From assembly GCA_907163375.1 (NCBI GenBank), contig CAJQUW010017018.1, positions 248,001 to 312,000 on the forward strand: a DNA stretch of 64,000 bases, read 5' to 3'. This DNA comes from Prostheceraeus crozeri (Eukaryota > Platyhelminthes > Polycladida > Euryleptidae). Below are positions 43,082 to 53,848 of this stretch, piece after piece. Every line of letters begins with the position of its first letter. Position 1 is the first letter of the stretch. A program made the translations under genes and the position numbers. The notes beneath the pieces were generated by a model. The model ran no database searches. It saw only the letters and a program-made list of their open reading frames with translations, and was not told the origin of the DNA.

Positions 43082-43805
43082 TTCAGATTATCATGCATCG
43101 AATGAGCAATGTTAATGAGCAATTCTAATCTCTACCAGAGGATATTTTCTACGACAGACCAACAAAATCAAACGAAACAAACAAAACGAAGGTCAGTTGG
43201 CATTGCAAGAAAATTTTCAGGATGAATAAAACCTCTGAATACCTGACTTCTTCAGTACCTGTATCTCTGAAATCAAGGTCACGCATCATTGGGTATCGTC
43301 AGACATAGCGACAGAGAATCGAACAGACACAATTGTACTCAAACAACTTCTCTCCACCAACTCAGTAGACTCATTTCAGATTATCATGCATCGAATGAGC
43401 AATGAGATGCATGGAACATGCATGATGCGAAAGTATATTGAACGGCTAAATACTTTAGATGTGAAGCATTTATATTATCATGATATTTTGATCAATTACG
43501 CATTTTGAAAATATTTAGGCTCTGATAAATCTTTACCAGAGATTTACCATTCTAATCTCTACCAGAGGATATTTTCTACGACAGACCAACAAAATCAGAC
43601 GAAACAAACAAAACGAAGGTCAGTTGGCATTGCAAGAAAATTTTCAGGATGAATAAAACCTCTGAATACCTGACTTCTTCAATACCTGTATCTCTGAAAT
43701 CAAGGTCACGCGTCATTGGGTATCGTCAGACATAGCGACAGAGAATCGAACAGACACAATTGTACTCAAACAACTACTCTCCACCAACCAGCATCTCTCA
43801 GTAGA
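43082..43805 (+). repeat. Duplicated block, about 290 bp with a 150-bp insert in copy 2
   Basis: Copy 1 (43082-43374) and copy 2 (43375-43805) both start ttcagattatcatgcatcga and share 240 bp from ttctaatctctaccagagg to tctccaccaac, with very few differences. Copy 2 has about 150 extra bases after the first 30 bp. The near identity means the duplication is recent. Confidence 0.85.
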
Positions 43806-44827
43806 CAACAGCAATTGTTTTTGAGTCTTTAATTTGTGTGAATTCCGCGCCTTTCGAAACTGTATGAGGCGTGTGAAAGTTAATAGTGCTTCCAGAAAAT
43901 AGTGGGCCAGAGTGAATACTATCCATTGAGAGAGGCCACAAAACCAGGTATTGGCTAAATTCAAATTTCTATTAGGCAAGGCCTTTCAACCGGCCCAGCC
44001 GGTCATCGTCAGGCAACTTGCCTTCATTAGTGCCTTCAGGTAGAGCTGTATGATGATATTGTTGCTGAACAAATTGTTAACAAAAAATCAATAAACGCTA
44101 ATTGAAATTTTATTTGTCAGCCGGCTTGCATGAAGCCGGAAATGATTTTGCATTACAAATAGAAAGTTGATCATTCCTGGTGTACTCAGACATGACCATT
44201 GGAATTCTCAAGAATAACAAAGCCATTTTTTGATGCCATATTTCAATTTTTCGTCACGATCTGTACGAAATGTACAGTATCCGAATGCTTTAGACATTGT
44301 TTAGAAATCGAAGTTCGGTCAAATATTGCTTTCTTATTGATGAGAAAGATTGAAGAGCGTACGTGGAAAAGTGATGAGGTGGGCTAATGAATGCAAAAAA
44401 AATACTTACGTATTATAAAGGAAATCATGTTCCATATTCTTACTTTCCTACTGTTTTACCAAGGGTATAAATATACAAAAACTTATTCTGTAGATGACTT
44501 TTTTCTTCCAATTAATAAATGGGCAAATCAGATTAAAGATAATTAATTGTCTGCACAAAAAAGTCGCATTCTATTTTTCAAGACTTTGAATCGGTTATCG
44601 TAAGTGGTAGCATAATTGCTTGTTGAAATCTGCTGTTTCACACTTAATGAAAATAGTTATATCGAGCCTCGACCTCAATATGACACATTCTCACACTATA
44701 TTCAAAAGTTACTTACTTGTATTCAAAATAGGAAATATCTTATAGGAAGCAAGATTAATTACACTATAATGACAAATCTTGGCAATACAAATTATTCATG
44801 ACAATTTTCTTGTGAAAGAAGTAAGAG

Positions 44828-45265
44828 CGAAAATTTTCCCAACGTTTCGTTCATATTCTATTGAGCATTCTCAATGGTACAGATAACAATCAGCTACTGA
44901 ATTATACATGCACACATTATGAACTGATTACAAACTGATTACATGTACTGATCATGAACTGATCATGAACTGATCATGAACTGATTACTGATTACTAGGC
45001 TGAAGGGGTTAAAGTAAGTCTTACATTTGCAAAGCTAACTTATATATCCTACCAGCCAAACATCTTTTGCATGGCAATTTGATCTATCGTTTGTTTAATT
45101 TCATTGTTGTTAATATAAAAAAAAACAAGACATCTAGTAAATTGTGCTACACAGACTTAGGAAAAGAAAATTGTAGTAGTTGCATTACATTACTAGTAGT
45201 CGATTTCCATCTGTACCCTTGAGAATGCTCAATAGAATATGAGCGAAACGTTGGGAAAATTTTCG
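44828..45265. repeat. Foldback pair, about 57-bp inverted repeats
   Basis: Arms at 44828-44884 and 45209-45265 match in reverse orientation with about three differences (aaaattttcccaacgtttcg and its complement). They enclose about 325 bp. Each arm contains a short hairpin, gctca...tgagc, followed by gaaacg, reminiscent of the stem II-GAAA part of hammerhead motifs in Penelope-like retroelements. It is either a small foldback (MITE-like) element or two inverted ends of retroelement copies. Confidence 0.65.
44931..44999 (+). repeat. Tandem repeat of gatcatgaact
   Basis: About five imperfect copies of an 11-bp unit related to aactgatcatg/aactgattac lie inside the foldback interval. Confidence 0.75.
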
Positions 45266-47182
45266 ATATTGTCAGTGACCATCACATGATCCAGTCAAGA
45301 AATACCTAAATTGATCACCCTGAAAACGTTGAGTCTAGATGAAGCTATTGCATAATAAAGTGTAAATGAAAACTGATTTTGAACAAACATTTGTAGAGCA
45401 CGTTTTTGTTCCTAGAACACACTTGTACTAAAATGCTGTTGAACGCGAATTATCGTGGAAATCAACAAGAAAAATTTTCTCAGTGTACGCTTACACTTCA
45501 TGATCTGAACAGGCCGCTTTACATTTAAGGATAACTGTTTAGATAAATAATAATCATTATGAGAAATGGTAACGATCGCTACTGTCGATGCCTCACATTC
45601 TCTTGTACTCTGGTGCATGTTGCAAGAAACTCATGAAAAACAAACTTATATGTAAATGATGTGAGAGCACTTTTTGTGTAAAACAACAGAATTGTGATCA
45701 AATTGTCGTCAAATACGAATATTGATTGACAGGAAACCTCCGTGCAAGCACAAACTACTTGTTCTGCTATTTGTCAATTTCATTGATTAATTCAAATTTG
45801 GGATGGGTTGTGGGCTTCCTCCCAGGTTTTAGCCCACCAAATGCGTTGGGCATACCCAAACACAAGGGCTAGGCGTACAATGGCACCTACCCATTTAGTT
45901 GAAGTGCAACAGCAAATATTTAGCTCCCAAATTGACATCATCGTCTGCTCCGAAATGTACCGAAAAGGCGGAGAAATAACCAAGTTAATGGAAGGATTAG
46001 TAAAATCGAGATTCGTTTCAAGGAATTGGCATTTGTTCCTATTAAGCCGAAAGCACTTTCCAGGCGAAGATTGCTTTTTGCACTGAACATTTTTTATTTG
46101 GTGCATGAGTGCACTTTCGAACTTTGTATACTACATGCTGTACGTCTCCCCTTTCATGAGAATTAGCCTTCTGTAGTCAATGAGCACGCATGTGGTGCGT
46201 GACAAGAACATTGTTTTTGAATAACGCTAATAACGCTTAATATAGAAACCCTACTTATCTCGTTGTTCACAAACTTTTCAGCAAAATATTATCCGAATTA
46301 ATTGTAATGAAATGACCAAGTCGCAAAATAGTCTTCATTTCATGACTTGTATTTACCAAGCTCTGTCATTGGCATCAACAAATTATGGATATAGAACAAG
46401 CGCTGATGACAACATAAATTCAGTATTTTCGGCATATCTTTCTCACAATCGATGTCAAGGTCAAAATCAATGTTTCGATGAATGTTCGAAGTCGACACTT
46501 ATGTACGCCACTATTACAGAAGTACTGAAGGGCTGAGGATAAGTCATCAACCCATATGGTAAATTTAGATTATATATATAGGCCTACAAAAAACATTTGT
46601 ATATACAGATAAAATTTGTGCAATGCTTGACTTTCATGATGCAAATAAAAATAAGCATTGATTTGCAAGAACTGTAAACTGATCAGCGTGCCGCATTTTC
46701 TCAAATAAAGTCACACCTCAACAATGAAAACAATAATGAAACGTACAATCATGTCCGGAAACTTGAGTAAATGATCACACCACTTCTTGCTCACTGCTGT
46801 GAAAGCAATATCAATGTATCTTGCTTAACTTGTATAAAATCTTGCTATTATCAGCATACATCGGCATAGTTTCTACATAGACTATCAACACTTATTATCA
46901 TTTAGACCTGACTTCATTACTGGTGTATGATGATACTTTAGATTATCACATTATGACTGAAAAAATTTAACAAGAAAGACAACCAACTCTTTTAGAATTA
47001 ATTAATGCTTGACTTTTTACTGTTTATAATTTTCATGTTCCACTAATTCTGAGCGAAACTGTTCAGCAATTTTTTTATCCAAGTTCCTGCCATGTCGTTC
47101 TATTTTCACAAATCTTGGCAATAATTCATTTTGTTTGAAAATGCTGATGCAGTTGATGTCATGATTAAATTTTATGCATAGT

Positions 47183-47680
47183 AGTTATAGGTATGAGATC
47201 CGGCGCAACGCTTAGCTCAGCACCGGATCACACTCCCAAATAGATACGAATGGAACTATAAACAAAAAAATAGGAACGCTCCTGAAATGTATAAAAATAC
47301 AAATGAGGAAAGTATCCTAAATTTATAAAGAAATACAAAATGATGAAAATATAAAAATACAACATGAGGAAAAATGAATATGAACAAAAAATATTCATTT
47401 AAATATGGAAGATGAAAAAACAAAAGAACCATCAGCCCTTTTATATCCGATATTGGAACAAATGGATAAAGCAAAGTGTGCAGATAGAGTCAGATACATG
47501 AAAGATAAAGAATCCCAATTATTACTTAGACTAGATCATTATGATAAATTAAGAAAGAGATGGACGAGAGTTAAGAATGTGACACAAGGCGTTGGAGTAT
47601 TGTTAACATTTTCTTTAGGTGCTCTGACTATTGTCATTTCTTCTGGCATTCTCACAATTCCTGTTGTTGCTACTGCCTTG
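47183..47680 (+). repeat. Left terminal inverted repeat of element B
   Basis: Matches the reverse complement of 62953-63441 closely, with one length difference of about 10-30 bp in the tataaaaatacaaatga region. It reaches into coding sequence, so the left end carries the first part of the terminal membrane-protein gene that is complete only at the right end. Confidence 0.88.
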
Positions 47681-47731
47681 CACTCAGATGATTACTCAAT
47701 TGTGGGGAACAGCTGCTTCTTGTATTTATGA
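47405..47731 (+). pseudogene. Partial copy of the terminal membrane-protein gene in left repeat, element B
   Basis: The first 90 or so residues equal those of the gene at 62692-63225 (DEKTKEPSA, YPILEQMDKAKCADRV). The match ends where the inverted repeat ends. It is a by-product of the repeat reaching into the gene. A short transcript might still be made. Confidence 0.75.
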
Positions 47732-47945
47732 AACGCAGCATTTCAGAACAAAGAGCTGTGAGTCTGAGATGAGCATTTGGAAGACACCCAATTGTAGGGA
47801 ACAGTCGCTTGTCATATTCATGAAACAATGCATTTCAGAACAAAGAACTGTGACCCGGAGATGAGCATTTGGGAGACGCTCAATCATGAAACAATGCATT
47901 GCAGAACAAAGAGCAGCTATCCGCACTTGAGCGCTTGGGAGACGT
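47682..47945 (+). repeat. Imperfect tandem repeat just inside left end, element B
   Basis: Three or so units of about 65-100 bp share catttcagaacaaagagctgt and gagcatttgggagacg phrases. They lie between the left inverted repeat and the first full gene. Confidence 0.7.
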
Positions 47946-47994
47946 GAAATATATATATATATTGCCGTATGTAAGCAGTAAGACTTCATTTGCA

Positions 47995-48690
47995 ATGTCT
48001 TCCGTCAGCAAAATAGAGAGAAAATTTTGTTGCTTCGTGGATCAAGTTGTGCCTCTTATTTCACCAGACCATCTTGATTTCTTCAAAACGATATCAGCAA
48101 ATTTTATTAATGAATCGCTAAGAAAGAAACAGAAGACGATTGGAAACGAAAAAGATAAAAAGAGAGAAGTGTTTGAAATAATCCAAGATTCATTCAAGGA
48201 AGTTGACAGCAGCAATTTACCTGTATTTCTCGAGAAAAAGGATATTATAAGTACATCATCGTGCATCTCTTTATTGAATAAACTCATTGGTTTTGAGAAA
48301 ATTACACATCGGAATCTTCTACGCTGCTATGTTTTACAAGGTGAAGTTATTCAACGGCTGAAGTTATTGTCCAATATGAATTATACAAAATTCGTGAAAG
48401 AAATGAATGAAACCCACAAAATAAAATTTCCACGCTCATATGTGACATTACTAATCAAATTGTTCAAATTATCAAAGAACTATCCAAACTTAGCCAATTC
48501 TTCTCTATCAATTCACTTTGTGATAAAGAATTTTGCTCATCTTGAAGATTTTATTGATCATGAGAAAGAAGAAGAAGAAAAGCGAAGATTAGCAGAATCC
48601 ATATTTGATTCACCCAATGTGCAACAAACTGAGCAACAACCTGTGCAACATACTGGTCCCGAGCAGGAATTAGAAGACTTGCAAACGTGA
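47995..48690 (+). CDS. Unrecognised helical protein, element B
   Basis: 231 codons from the ATG at 47995; an upstream in-frame extension runs through the repeats and is not credible. The protein is alpha-helical and lysine-rich, with a region LLRCYVLQGEVIQRLKLLSN, then YTKFVKEMNETHKIKFPRSY, that reads like a DNA-binding helix-turn-helix. It ends in a Gln/Glu-rich tail (NVQQTEQQPVQHTGPEQ). It is probably an early or replication-linked protein, but the function is unknown. Confidence 0.5.
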   Translation: MSSVSKIERKFCCFVDQVVPLISPDHLDFFKTISANFINESLRKKQKTIGNEKDKKREVFEIIQDSFKEVDSSNLPVFLEKKDIISTSSCISLLNKLIGFEKITHRNLLRCYVLQGEVIQRLKLLSNMNYTKFVKEMNETHKIKFPRSYVTLLIKLFKLSKNYPNLANSSLSIHFVIKNFAHLEDFIDHEKEEEEKRRLAESIFDSPNVQQTEQQPVQHTGPEQELEDLQT

Positions 48691-48798
48691 AATTCTACTT
48701 CATAAGTAATAAGACGTAGCATTTATTGCTACTTATTTGAGTGTGGAGACTGAAAAGTGACAACACTGTTGACAATTGGCATTTTTGTTTCATTTAAA

Positions 48799-49215
48799 AT
48801 GACTGACCTGACCGAGTTCTTAAAATTATATGGAACGCAAACAACTACGAATTTTGATCTAAAGAAAATTGCTAATCAATTGGGAATAAAGAATTTTCAC
48901 ATATTGATGAGGGATGAATTACTATTGATAAAAGATGTACCTGAAGTGAATTTTGTAACAAATCTCCATACGTCACATCAAAAAAGAGTACATTGGTCAG
49001 CAGCTATGTCTAATAAAAATGGTGACAATTACTATTTCGACTCATACGGACTTCCACCTACAAATGAAGTCAAAGAATTACTTGGAAATGGAATTTATAA
49101 TACATTTCAAATTCAAAAACCAGGAACAACTTACTGTGGACAATTATGTCTTTGTGTTTTATTGAAATTACAGGAAGGAGATATTATGTTAGAATTGAAT
49201 AAGGGAATTCAATAA
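48799..49215 (+). CDS. Adenain-like cysteine protease, element B
   Basis: 138 codons from the ATG at 48799. The catalytic set is H65 (RVHWSAA), D81 (YYFDSYG), Q104 (FQIQKPG) and C113 (TYCGQLCLCVL), the order and spacing of adenovirus-type proteases. It matures virion proteins; candidate substrates with Gly-rich sites lie at 50560-51030 and 51240-51707. The frame is open. Confidence 0.85.
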   Translation: MTDLTEFLKLYGTQTTTNFDLKKIANQLGIKNFHILMRDELLLIKDVPEVNFVTNLHTSHQKRVHWSAAMSNKNGDNYYFDSYGLPPTNEVKELLGNGIYNTFQIQKPGTTYCGQLCLCVLLKLQEGDIMLELNKGIQ

Positions 49216-49250
49216 AGGAATTTAACTCTCGAAACGTTAGTTCCAAAAAA

Positions 49251-50543
49251 TTAAAAATCACTTATTTGTAATTCGTTTTGATAAAATCTGCCAGTGATTT
49301 CCTGATCATCTAAAACTTTGATTTCGTAAGCAATCGTATAAGTTTGATTTATTTTACAAACTTCAAATATCTCTTTAGTCCAATAGCCAACAAAGCCTTT
49401 TTCAAATTTATTCTTATACTTAAATATTCGTGCCCTATCTCCAATTTTAAATTTCGGCTTACGTTTCTGTAAATTCGGATTACTCTCATTCGAATAATTA
49501 TTTTCGAATATTTTCTTTCGTATCAAATCAGGATCGTCAGAAGCATTCTTTGGGGTTTCTTCAATACCTGAATGAACTTTATTATTGTACTGATCTACAG
49601 TTCCTGGTAATATTTTTAACCATTTCTGATTACCTTGTTCTGTAAATTTCTTGAAGATCTTACCTTTTAATGATCTATTAAATCGCTCTATTACTACAGC
49701 CTTTCCAGCATTTTCTGTGGAATAAACAGTTTCAAATAGTGGCTGAACATTTCTGTTATAAAACTCCGATCCTTTATCAACAAACAATTTCTTTGGCTTT
49801 CTATAACTTTCTTTAAAGATTTCTTGAAACGCATATTTAACTGACAGACCACTTTTGTATTTTAAAGGCTTTGCCCAAGCGTATCGTGTATATAAATCTA
49901 TAACGGTCAATGCGTGCTTAAACCCACTTTCATTCGGCATATTTATTAGATCATCACTTTAAATATCATCTTTATTAAATACTTTCACTTTTAATAGATA
50001 TTTAGGCTTTCTATATTCCCTATGAATTTCAGACGCGTAGCGGCCTGGGTCATTCGACATTTCAGAGGCATAAGTTTCATCTATCCCCTGACCAAAAAGC
50101 ATTTTAGCTTGTAATGCTTTCTTAACAAACATTCTTTCAATTTTTTCTCTAAAGGTAGGATTTTCAATATTATCTAATTCTTGTATCATTTTCTTATCAG
50201 CTACATGTCTAGAAGCTATATCATCATATTCTCTGTATGCTAGATCGTGTCTATAAGCTGCTGCATCTACTCTATTTATTGGTTTACTATTTTCTCTAGG
50301 TGTATTATCATCGTTTAATCTTAAATCTAATCTTGTGCCGGGGCCAGTAAAATTATGTCCAGGTAGATGTTTCTCTTTCGAATATTTACTCCAAATAAAA
50401 CCAGGAAAGTTTTCTAATGTTTTTTGTATGTCACCTCCAGTGTGCTGACAATTTGAGGTTCTATGTACTTTTAAGAGATAATCCATTAGATCTAGATTTG
50501 AAATTCTTAAGTTATTCAAATTCAAGGAATCCACTTTACTCAT
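49251..50543 (-). CDS. Phospholipase A2-like domain followed by retroviral-type integrase, element B
   Basis: On the minus strand the first part (from 50543) has NFTGPGTRLDLRL with the calcium loop GPGT at residues 67-70, and DAAAYRHDLAYREYDD with the catalytic H99-D100 pair. These are the hallmarks of the parvovirus VP1-type phospholipase A2 fold. The second part carries the integrase core (TVIDLYTRYAWAKPL, LFVDKGSEFYNR, VVIERFNRSLKG) and an SH3-like end. The two lie in the same orientation and read like one modular gene, which has about one break. In parvoviruses the lipase opens the endosome during entry. The integrase inserts the element. Confidence 0.75.
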
Positions 50544-50559
50544 TTTTAAAGATTAAATA

Positions 50560-51030
50560 TTAAAGTACCATACTAGGATTTAGATATATGCCAGATCCAT
50601 CTTTAGTTTCTTTTATTTCAATTAAATCATCAATATTATGTAGTACATTTTTAAGAACTCGTTTCCCTTCATTAGCTAAATTTAACTTACTAATAAAATT
50701 ATCTACTATTCCCTCACCCCTTGCCGCTTTCTCTAACTCTCGATTATGTCGTTTTTGTTCTTCTAATGCTGCCTTCTCTGATTTATTTTTATTTACTGCC
50801 TGGACAATGCCAGCTGTCCCACCTGCAACACTTCCTGCTGCTGCTATACCTCCTATTATTAGAGGAATTAATGGTAGAATTCCACCATTCTTTTCTTCCT
50901 GTAATTTAATATTCTCTATCATTGGTTTACTTATGTAATACTTCTTTTTGTTAACCGTAATAGTTTTAGGTGTATTTTTGTCAATGATGTTACGTAGTTT
51001 TAATTCAACCGTTTTATTATTCACTTGCAC
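50560..51030 (-). CDS. Virion membrane-active protein, element B
   Basis: 156 codons. A long Gly/Ala/Ile hydrophobic segment begins with GGILPLIPLIIGGIAAAGSV at residues about 49-80, and a charged helix follows (KSEKAALEEQKRHNRELEK). Single-pass Gly-rich proteins of this type are usual in Polinton-like viruses and may disrupt membranes or lie under the capsid. The GG pairs could be adenain sites. Its start is preceded by an AAAAAAT-type context. Confidence 0.5.
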   Translation of the reverse strand: MQVNNKTVELKLRNIIDKNTPKTITVNKKKYYISKPMIENIKLQEEKNGGILPLIPLIIGGIAAAGSVAGGTAGIVQAVNKNKSEKAALEEQKRHNRELEKAARGEGIVDNFISKLNLANEGKRVLKNVLHNIDDLIEIKETKDGSGIYLNPSMVL

Positions 51031-51055
51031 TATTTTTTAATAAAAAATTTATAGT

Positions 51056-51200
51056 GTTGGGTTTTTCTAACCAATAGAACCTTGTTTAGAGGCTTTAGCC
51101 GATCGGACCAAAGGTCCTCAGGTTATTAACCAAAACAACCTTGTTCAGAGGCTTTAGCCGATCGGACCAAAGTTCCTCAGGTTACTAACCAATCATAAAC
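51056..51200 (+). promoter_or_regulatory. Tandem repeat upstream of capsid block, element B
   Basis: Two units contain aggctttagccgatcggac and ggtcctcaggtta. A further copy in reverse orientation lies at 53076-53155, after the capsid gene, so the capsid block is bracketed by inverted copies. They may be shared promoter, terminator or recombination sites. Confidence 0.65.
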
Positions 51201-51239
51201 GTAAATATTTTTCCCAAAAGTCAAATTTAGTCCTAAAAA

Positions 51240-51707
51240 ATGCCTATAATTTATAAACACAATCTTAAACATTTTACTTCAAATCAAAAAATTGCGAGCG
51301 AATCATCTATGAAACCTGTGTACCATTATGACAGTGTAGAAACAATTCAAAAAGAAGGGGCTGGCATCTTTTCTGGTATTGGAAGTATCGTTAACTTGAT
51401 TAAAAATAATAAAGATTTGATTTCATCTGCTGCTAAAGGAGCAGCTGCTATAGGTAGTACAGCTAGTGCAAAATCGAATGCTGTTAAGTCACAAAACGAA
51501 TTAAAACAGCTAGAAGCTATTTGTAAACTTAGGAATGATGCTAAAGAACTAAAAAAAGATAAAAAGCTCTCAGGGGAAACAAAAAACAAAATTGTACAAT
51601 TAGCGAAGATGGAAAGTAAACATGATGAAAAAACAATTAAAGAAATGAGAGGAAATGGGATGCAGTCCCAAAACACTAACGTGGGAAATGGTTTAGCAAA
51701 ATTCTAG
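51240..51707 (+). CDS. Minor virion protein (pVI-like), element B
   Basis: 155 codons from the ATG at 51240 in a CTAAAAAATG context. It includes KEGAGIFSGIGSIVNLIKNN near residues 38-57, an amphipathic Gly-rich helix like those of adenovirus pVI and Polinton minor virion proteins, then a Lys/Glu coiled region. It lies directly before the major capsid gene, the usual place. A protease site at the GAG region is plausible. Confidence 0.55.
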   Translation: MPIIYKHNLKHFTSNQKIASESSMKPVYHYDSVETIQKEGAGIFSGIGSIVNLIKNNKDLISSAAKGAAAIGSTASAKSNAVKSQNELKQLEAICKLRNDAKELKKDKKLSGETKNKIVQLAKMESKHDEKTIKEMRGNGMQSQNTNVGNGLAKF

Positions 51708-51739
51708 AACCAAACTGATTTTTTCTAATAAAAAATATA

Positions 51740-53074
51740 ATGTCAACTCTGATTGGTAGCAAATTTAGATTAGACGATCCCCCCTTCGTTAGTTACAATC
51801 AAAAAAAGAATGACTATATAAGAGTTGCTATGAATCCTGGATCTTCAGGAAGAGTGAATACTGGAGGTGATTTCATTTTTGAAGTTGATAATCAGCAAAG
51901 TTATTTATATTTACCCGATTCATTGTTACACTGTGAATATTCTCTATATTCTGATGCTGATTCTACAACACCATTACCTGCTACGGATAATATTACCTTA
52001 GAAAATAATTTCTTTCCAAGATTATTTACACAAATGCGTTTAGATGTTGCAACTCAAAATATAGAAACAATAAGTGATTCTCCAGGTATTATTGATTCGA
52101 TGCTTCGCTTTGTTACAATAGGTGAAAATACTAAAATGCATGAAATCGAAAGATGGTTTCCAGATAATAATGATGGTATAATTATAGATGATTTAACTCA
52201 CACTGGACTAGACTCAGCAGGAATCGCGAAAGATGTAGAACAAATTGCAAAACATTTAAATAAAACAAATAATAATGCATATAAAGAAAGACGTAATTTT
52301 AATAATAAAAGTAAACAAACTATTGATTGGTCATTGTCTCCATTATTCGGGTATTTAGATTACAGTAAAATATCATATCGATTAAAGTTCAAATTAATAA
52401 TTCATCGCACTGTAAATAATGAATCAATATTTTATGGAAAGACTGGGAAGAAAGCATATTTAAAAATTGGTAGATTTGAATGGTGGATAAGGCATATTAC
52501 TCCTAGTTTAGAGGTTGAATTAACTATTACGAAACGATTAAATCCTAATAAACCAATTCCAGTCAGTTTTATGAAGCGTACTGCGAGTTCTGTCACTTTT
52601 ACTGAACAAAGATTTAACTGGCATTTCACAAGGACATCAAATACTCCAAGATATTTTTTACTCACTTTTCAAAAGAATGAAACACCTAGTTTTGATAAGA
52701 ACAATAGTCTTTTCCATATTAATTCAATTAGAAGTTTACAAATTTCATTAAATCAAACACGTTATCCTATCGATCCATTAAGATTTGATAACTCAAATAA
52801 TCAATTCATGGAAGGATATGACGCTTATAGAAATCTATGTCGAGAATTTGGAGTTGAAGCACAATTAACTCCTGTAGATTGGAAGAATTTATATCCTGCT
52901 TTCTGTTTTGATTTAAGTGCGCAATCTGAAGATATTATCAAGACTGGTTGTGATGTGACAATTAATATTGAAAAGACAAATTCCACAACATCATTGATGG
53001 CTTATGGCTTATTGCTAGAAGATGTAGAATATTCAATTGAAATTCTTAATGGAAAAATGGTTAGGATCGTTTAG
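51740..53074 (+). CDS. Major capsid protein, double jelly-roll type, element B
   Basis: 444 codons, fully open. Features include FIFEVDNQQSYLYLPDSLLH near the start, a long beta-rich body and NLYPAFCFDLSAQSEDIIKT near the end. This matches the capsid family of Polinton-like/adintovirus elements and is only distantly like the capsid of element A. It follows the pVI-like gene. Confidence 0.75.
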   Translation: MSTLIGSKFRLDDPPFVSYNQKKNDYIRVAMNPGSSGRVNTGGDFIFEVDNQQSYLYLPDSLLHCEYSLYSDADSTTPLPATDNITLENNFFPRLFTQMRLDVATQNIETISDSPGIIDSMLRFVTIGENTKMHEIERWFPDNNDGIIIDDLTHTGLDSAGIAKDVEQIAKHLNKTNNNAYKERRNFNNKSKQTIDWSLSPLFGYLDYSKISYRLKFKLIIHRTVNNESIFYGKTGKKAYLKIGRFEWWIRHITPSLEVELTITKRLNPNKPIPVSFMKRTASSVTFTEQRFNWHFTRTSNTPRYFLLTFQKNETPSFDKNNSLFHINSIRSLQISLNQTRYPIDPLRFDNSNNQFMEGYDAYRNLCREFGVEAQLTPVDWKNLYPAFCFDLSAQSEDIIKTGCDVTINIEKTNSTTSLMAYGLLLEDVEYSIEILNGKMVRIV

Positions 53075-53075
53075 T

Positions 53076-53155
53076 AACCTGAACAAAAGTGATCAGCTAA
53101 AGCCTCTGAACAAAGTTCTACTGGTTAGTAACCTGAGGACCTTTGGTCTGATTAA
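53076..53155 (-). promoter_or_regulatory. Inverted copy of the capsid-flanking repeat, element B
   Basis: The reverse complement reads ggtcctcaggttactaacca and aggctttagctgatc, matching the units at 51056-51200. It lies between the capsid gene and a minus-strand coiled-coil gene, so it could serve as terminator or promoter in both places. Confidence 0.65.
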
Positions 53156-53715
53156 GATTTACGTGTGTGAATGGACAACAACTTCGTGATAACTTTATTA
53201 ATGTTCTTTTGCACGTTATCTATTGCGTCAAGCAGCGTGTGATGTACTTTAATTTCTTTGCTATTAACTTGCATTTTCTCCAAGTTAATCTTCAACGCCG
53301 TTTTAAGAGCATTCAATTGAGCTTTATCACTAACCTTTTGATTAAGTGTTTTTACTTCATTTATCATTTTATTCATGAACTTCACTTGTTGTGTAATTCT
53401 GGTACTCAATTCATCAACACTTTTTTGGAATGTAGATTGCAGTTGTTGCAACTGTTGCAATAATTTTTGATTCTTTTCGGTAACTTTGACTAACTCTTCT
53501 TTCAGTTGTTTATTTTGATTTGTATTCTTTATAATGACACCCCTTAAAGTCATTGATAATAGGATTACAATCTTTGATTGTTTTGTTATTTTTTTATGAA
53601 GTGTTGATATATCTACTTTTAGATCTTTATTCTTTTTATCAAGTTTTAATAATTTTTTTGTTATTGATTTGTCATTAAGTTTTGGCAACTTTAATTCATT
53701 TATTAGTGGAGCCAC
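53152..53715 (-). CDS. Coiled-coil protein, element B
   Basis: About 187 codons, with related sequence extending upstream to about 53850 (a Pro-rich stretch). Almost the whole length is a heptad coiled coil (EKNQKLLQQLQQLQSTFQKS, MINEVKTLNQKVSDKAQL). Long coiled coils in this class of element may be fibre-like or scaffold proteins. It lies convergent with the capsid gene. Start not settled. Confidence 0.5.
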   Translation of the reverse strand: MAPLINELKLPKLNDKSITKKLLKLDKKNKDLKVDISTLHKKITKQSKIVILLSMTLRGVIIKNTNQNKQLKEELVKVTEKNQKLLQQLQQLQSTFQKSVDELSTRITQQVKFMNKMINEVKTLNQKVSDKAQLNALKTALKINLEKMQVNSKEIKVHHTLLDAIDNVQKNINKVITKLLSIHTRKS

Positions 53716-53848
53716 CTGTCTATCAACACATTCTTTGTTTGTTAATTCAGTATTTTGTTGTGGAAGAATAGGAAGATGTAACGGTCCTGTTAAACGTCTC
53801 CAGTTTTCATGATATAGTTGTCTAGGTCTATTTCTGATTCTTGATTAT

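Noticed and set aside
45792-46106. Open frames on both strands over about 300 bp
   Set aside because: Neither shows a domain or codon bias; overlapping frames of this length occur by chance.
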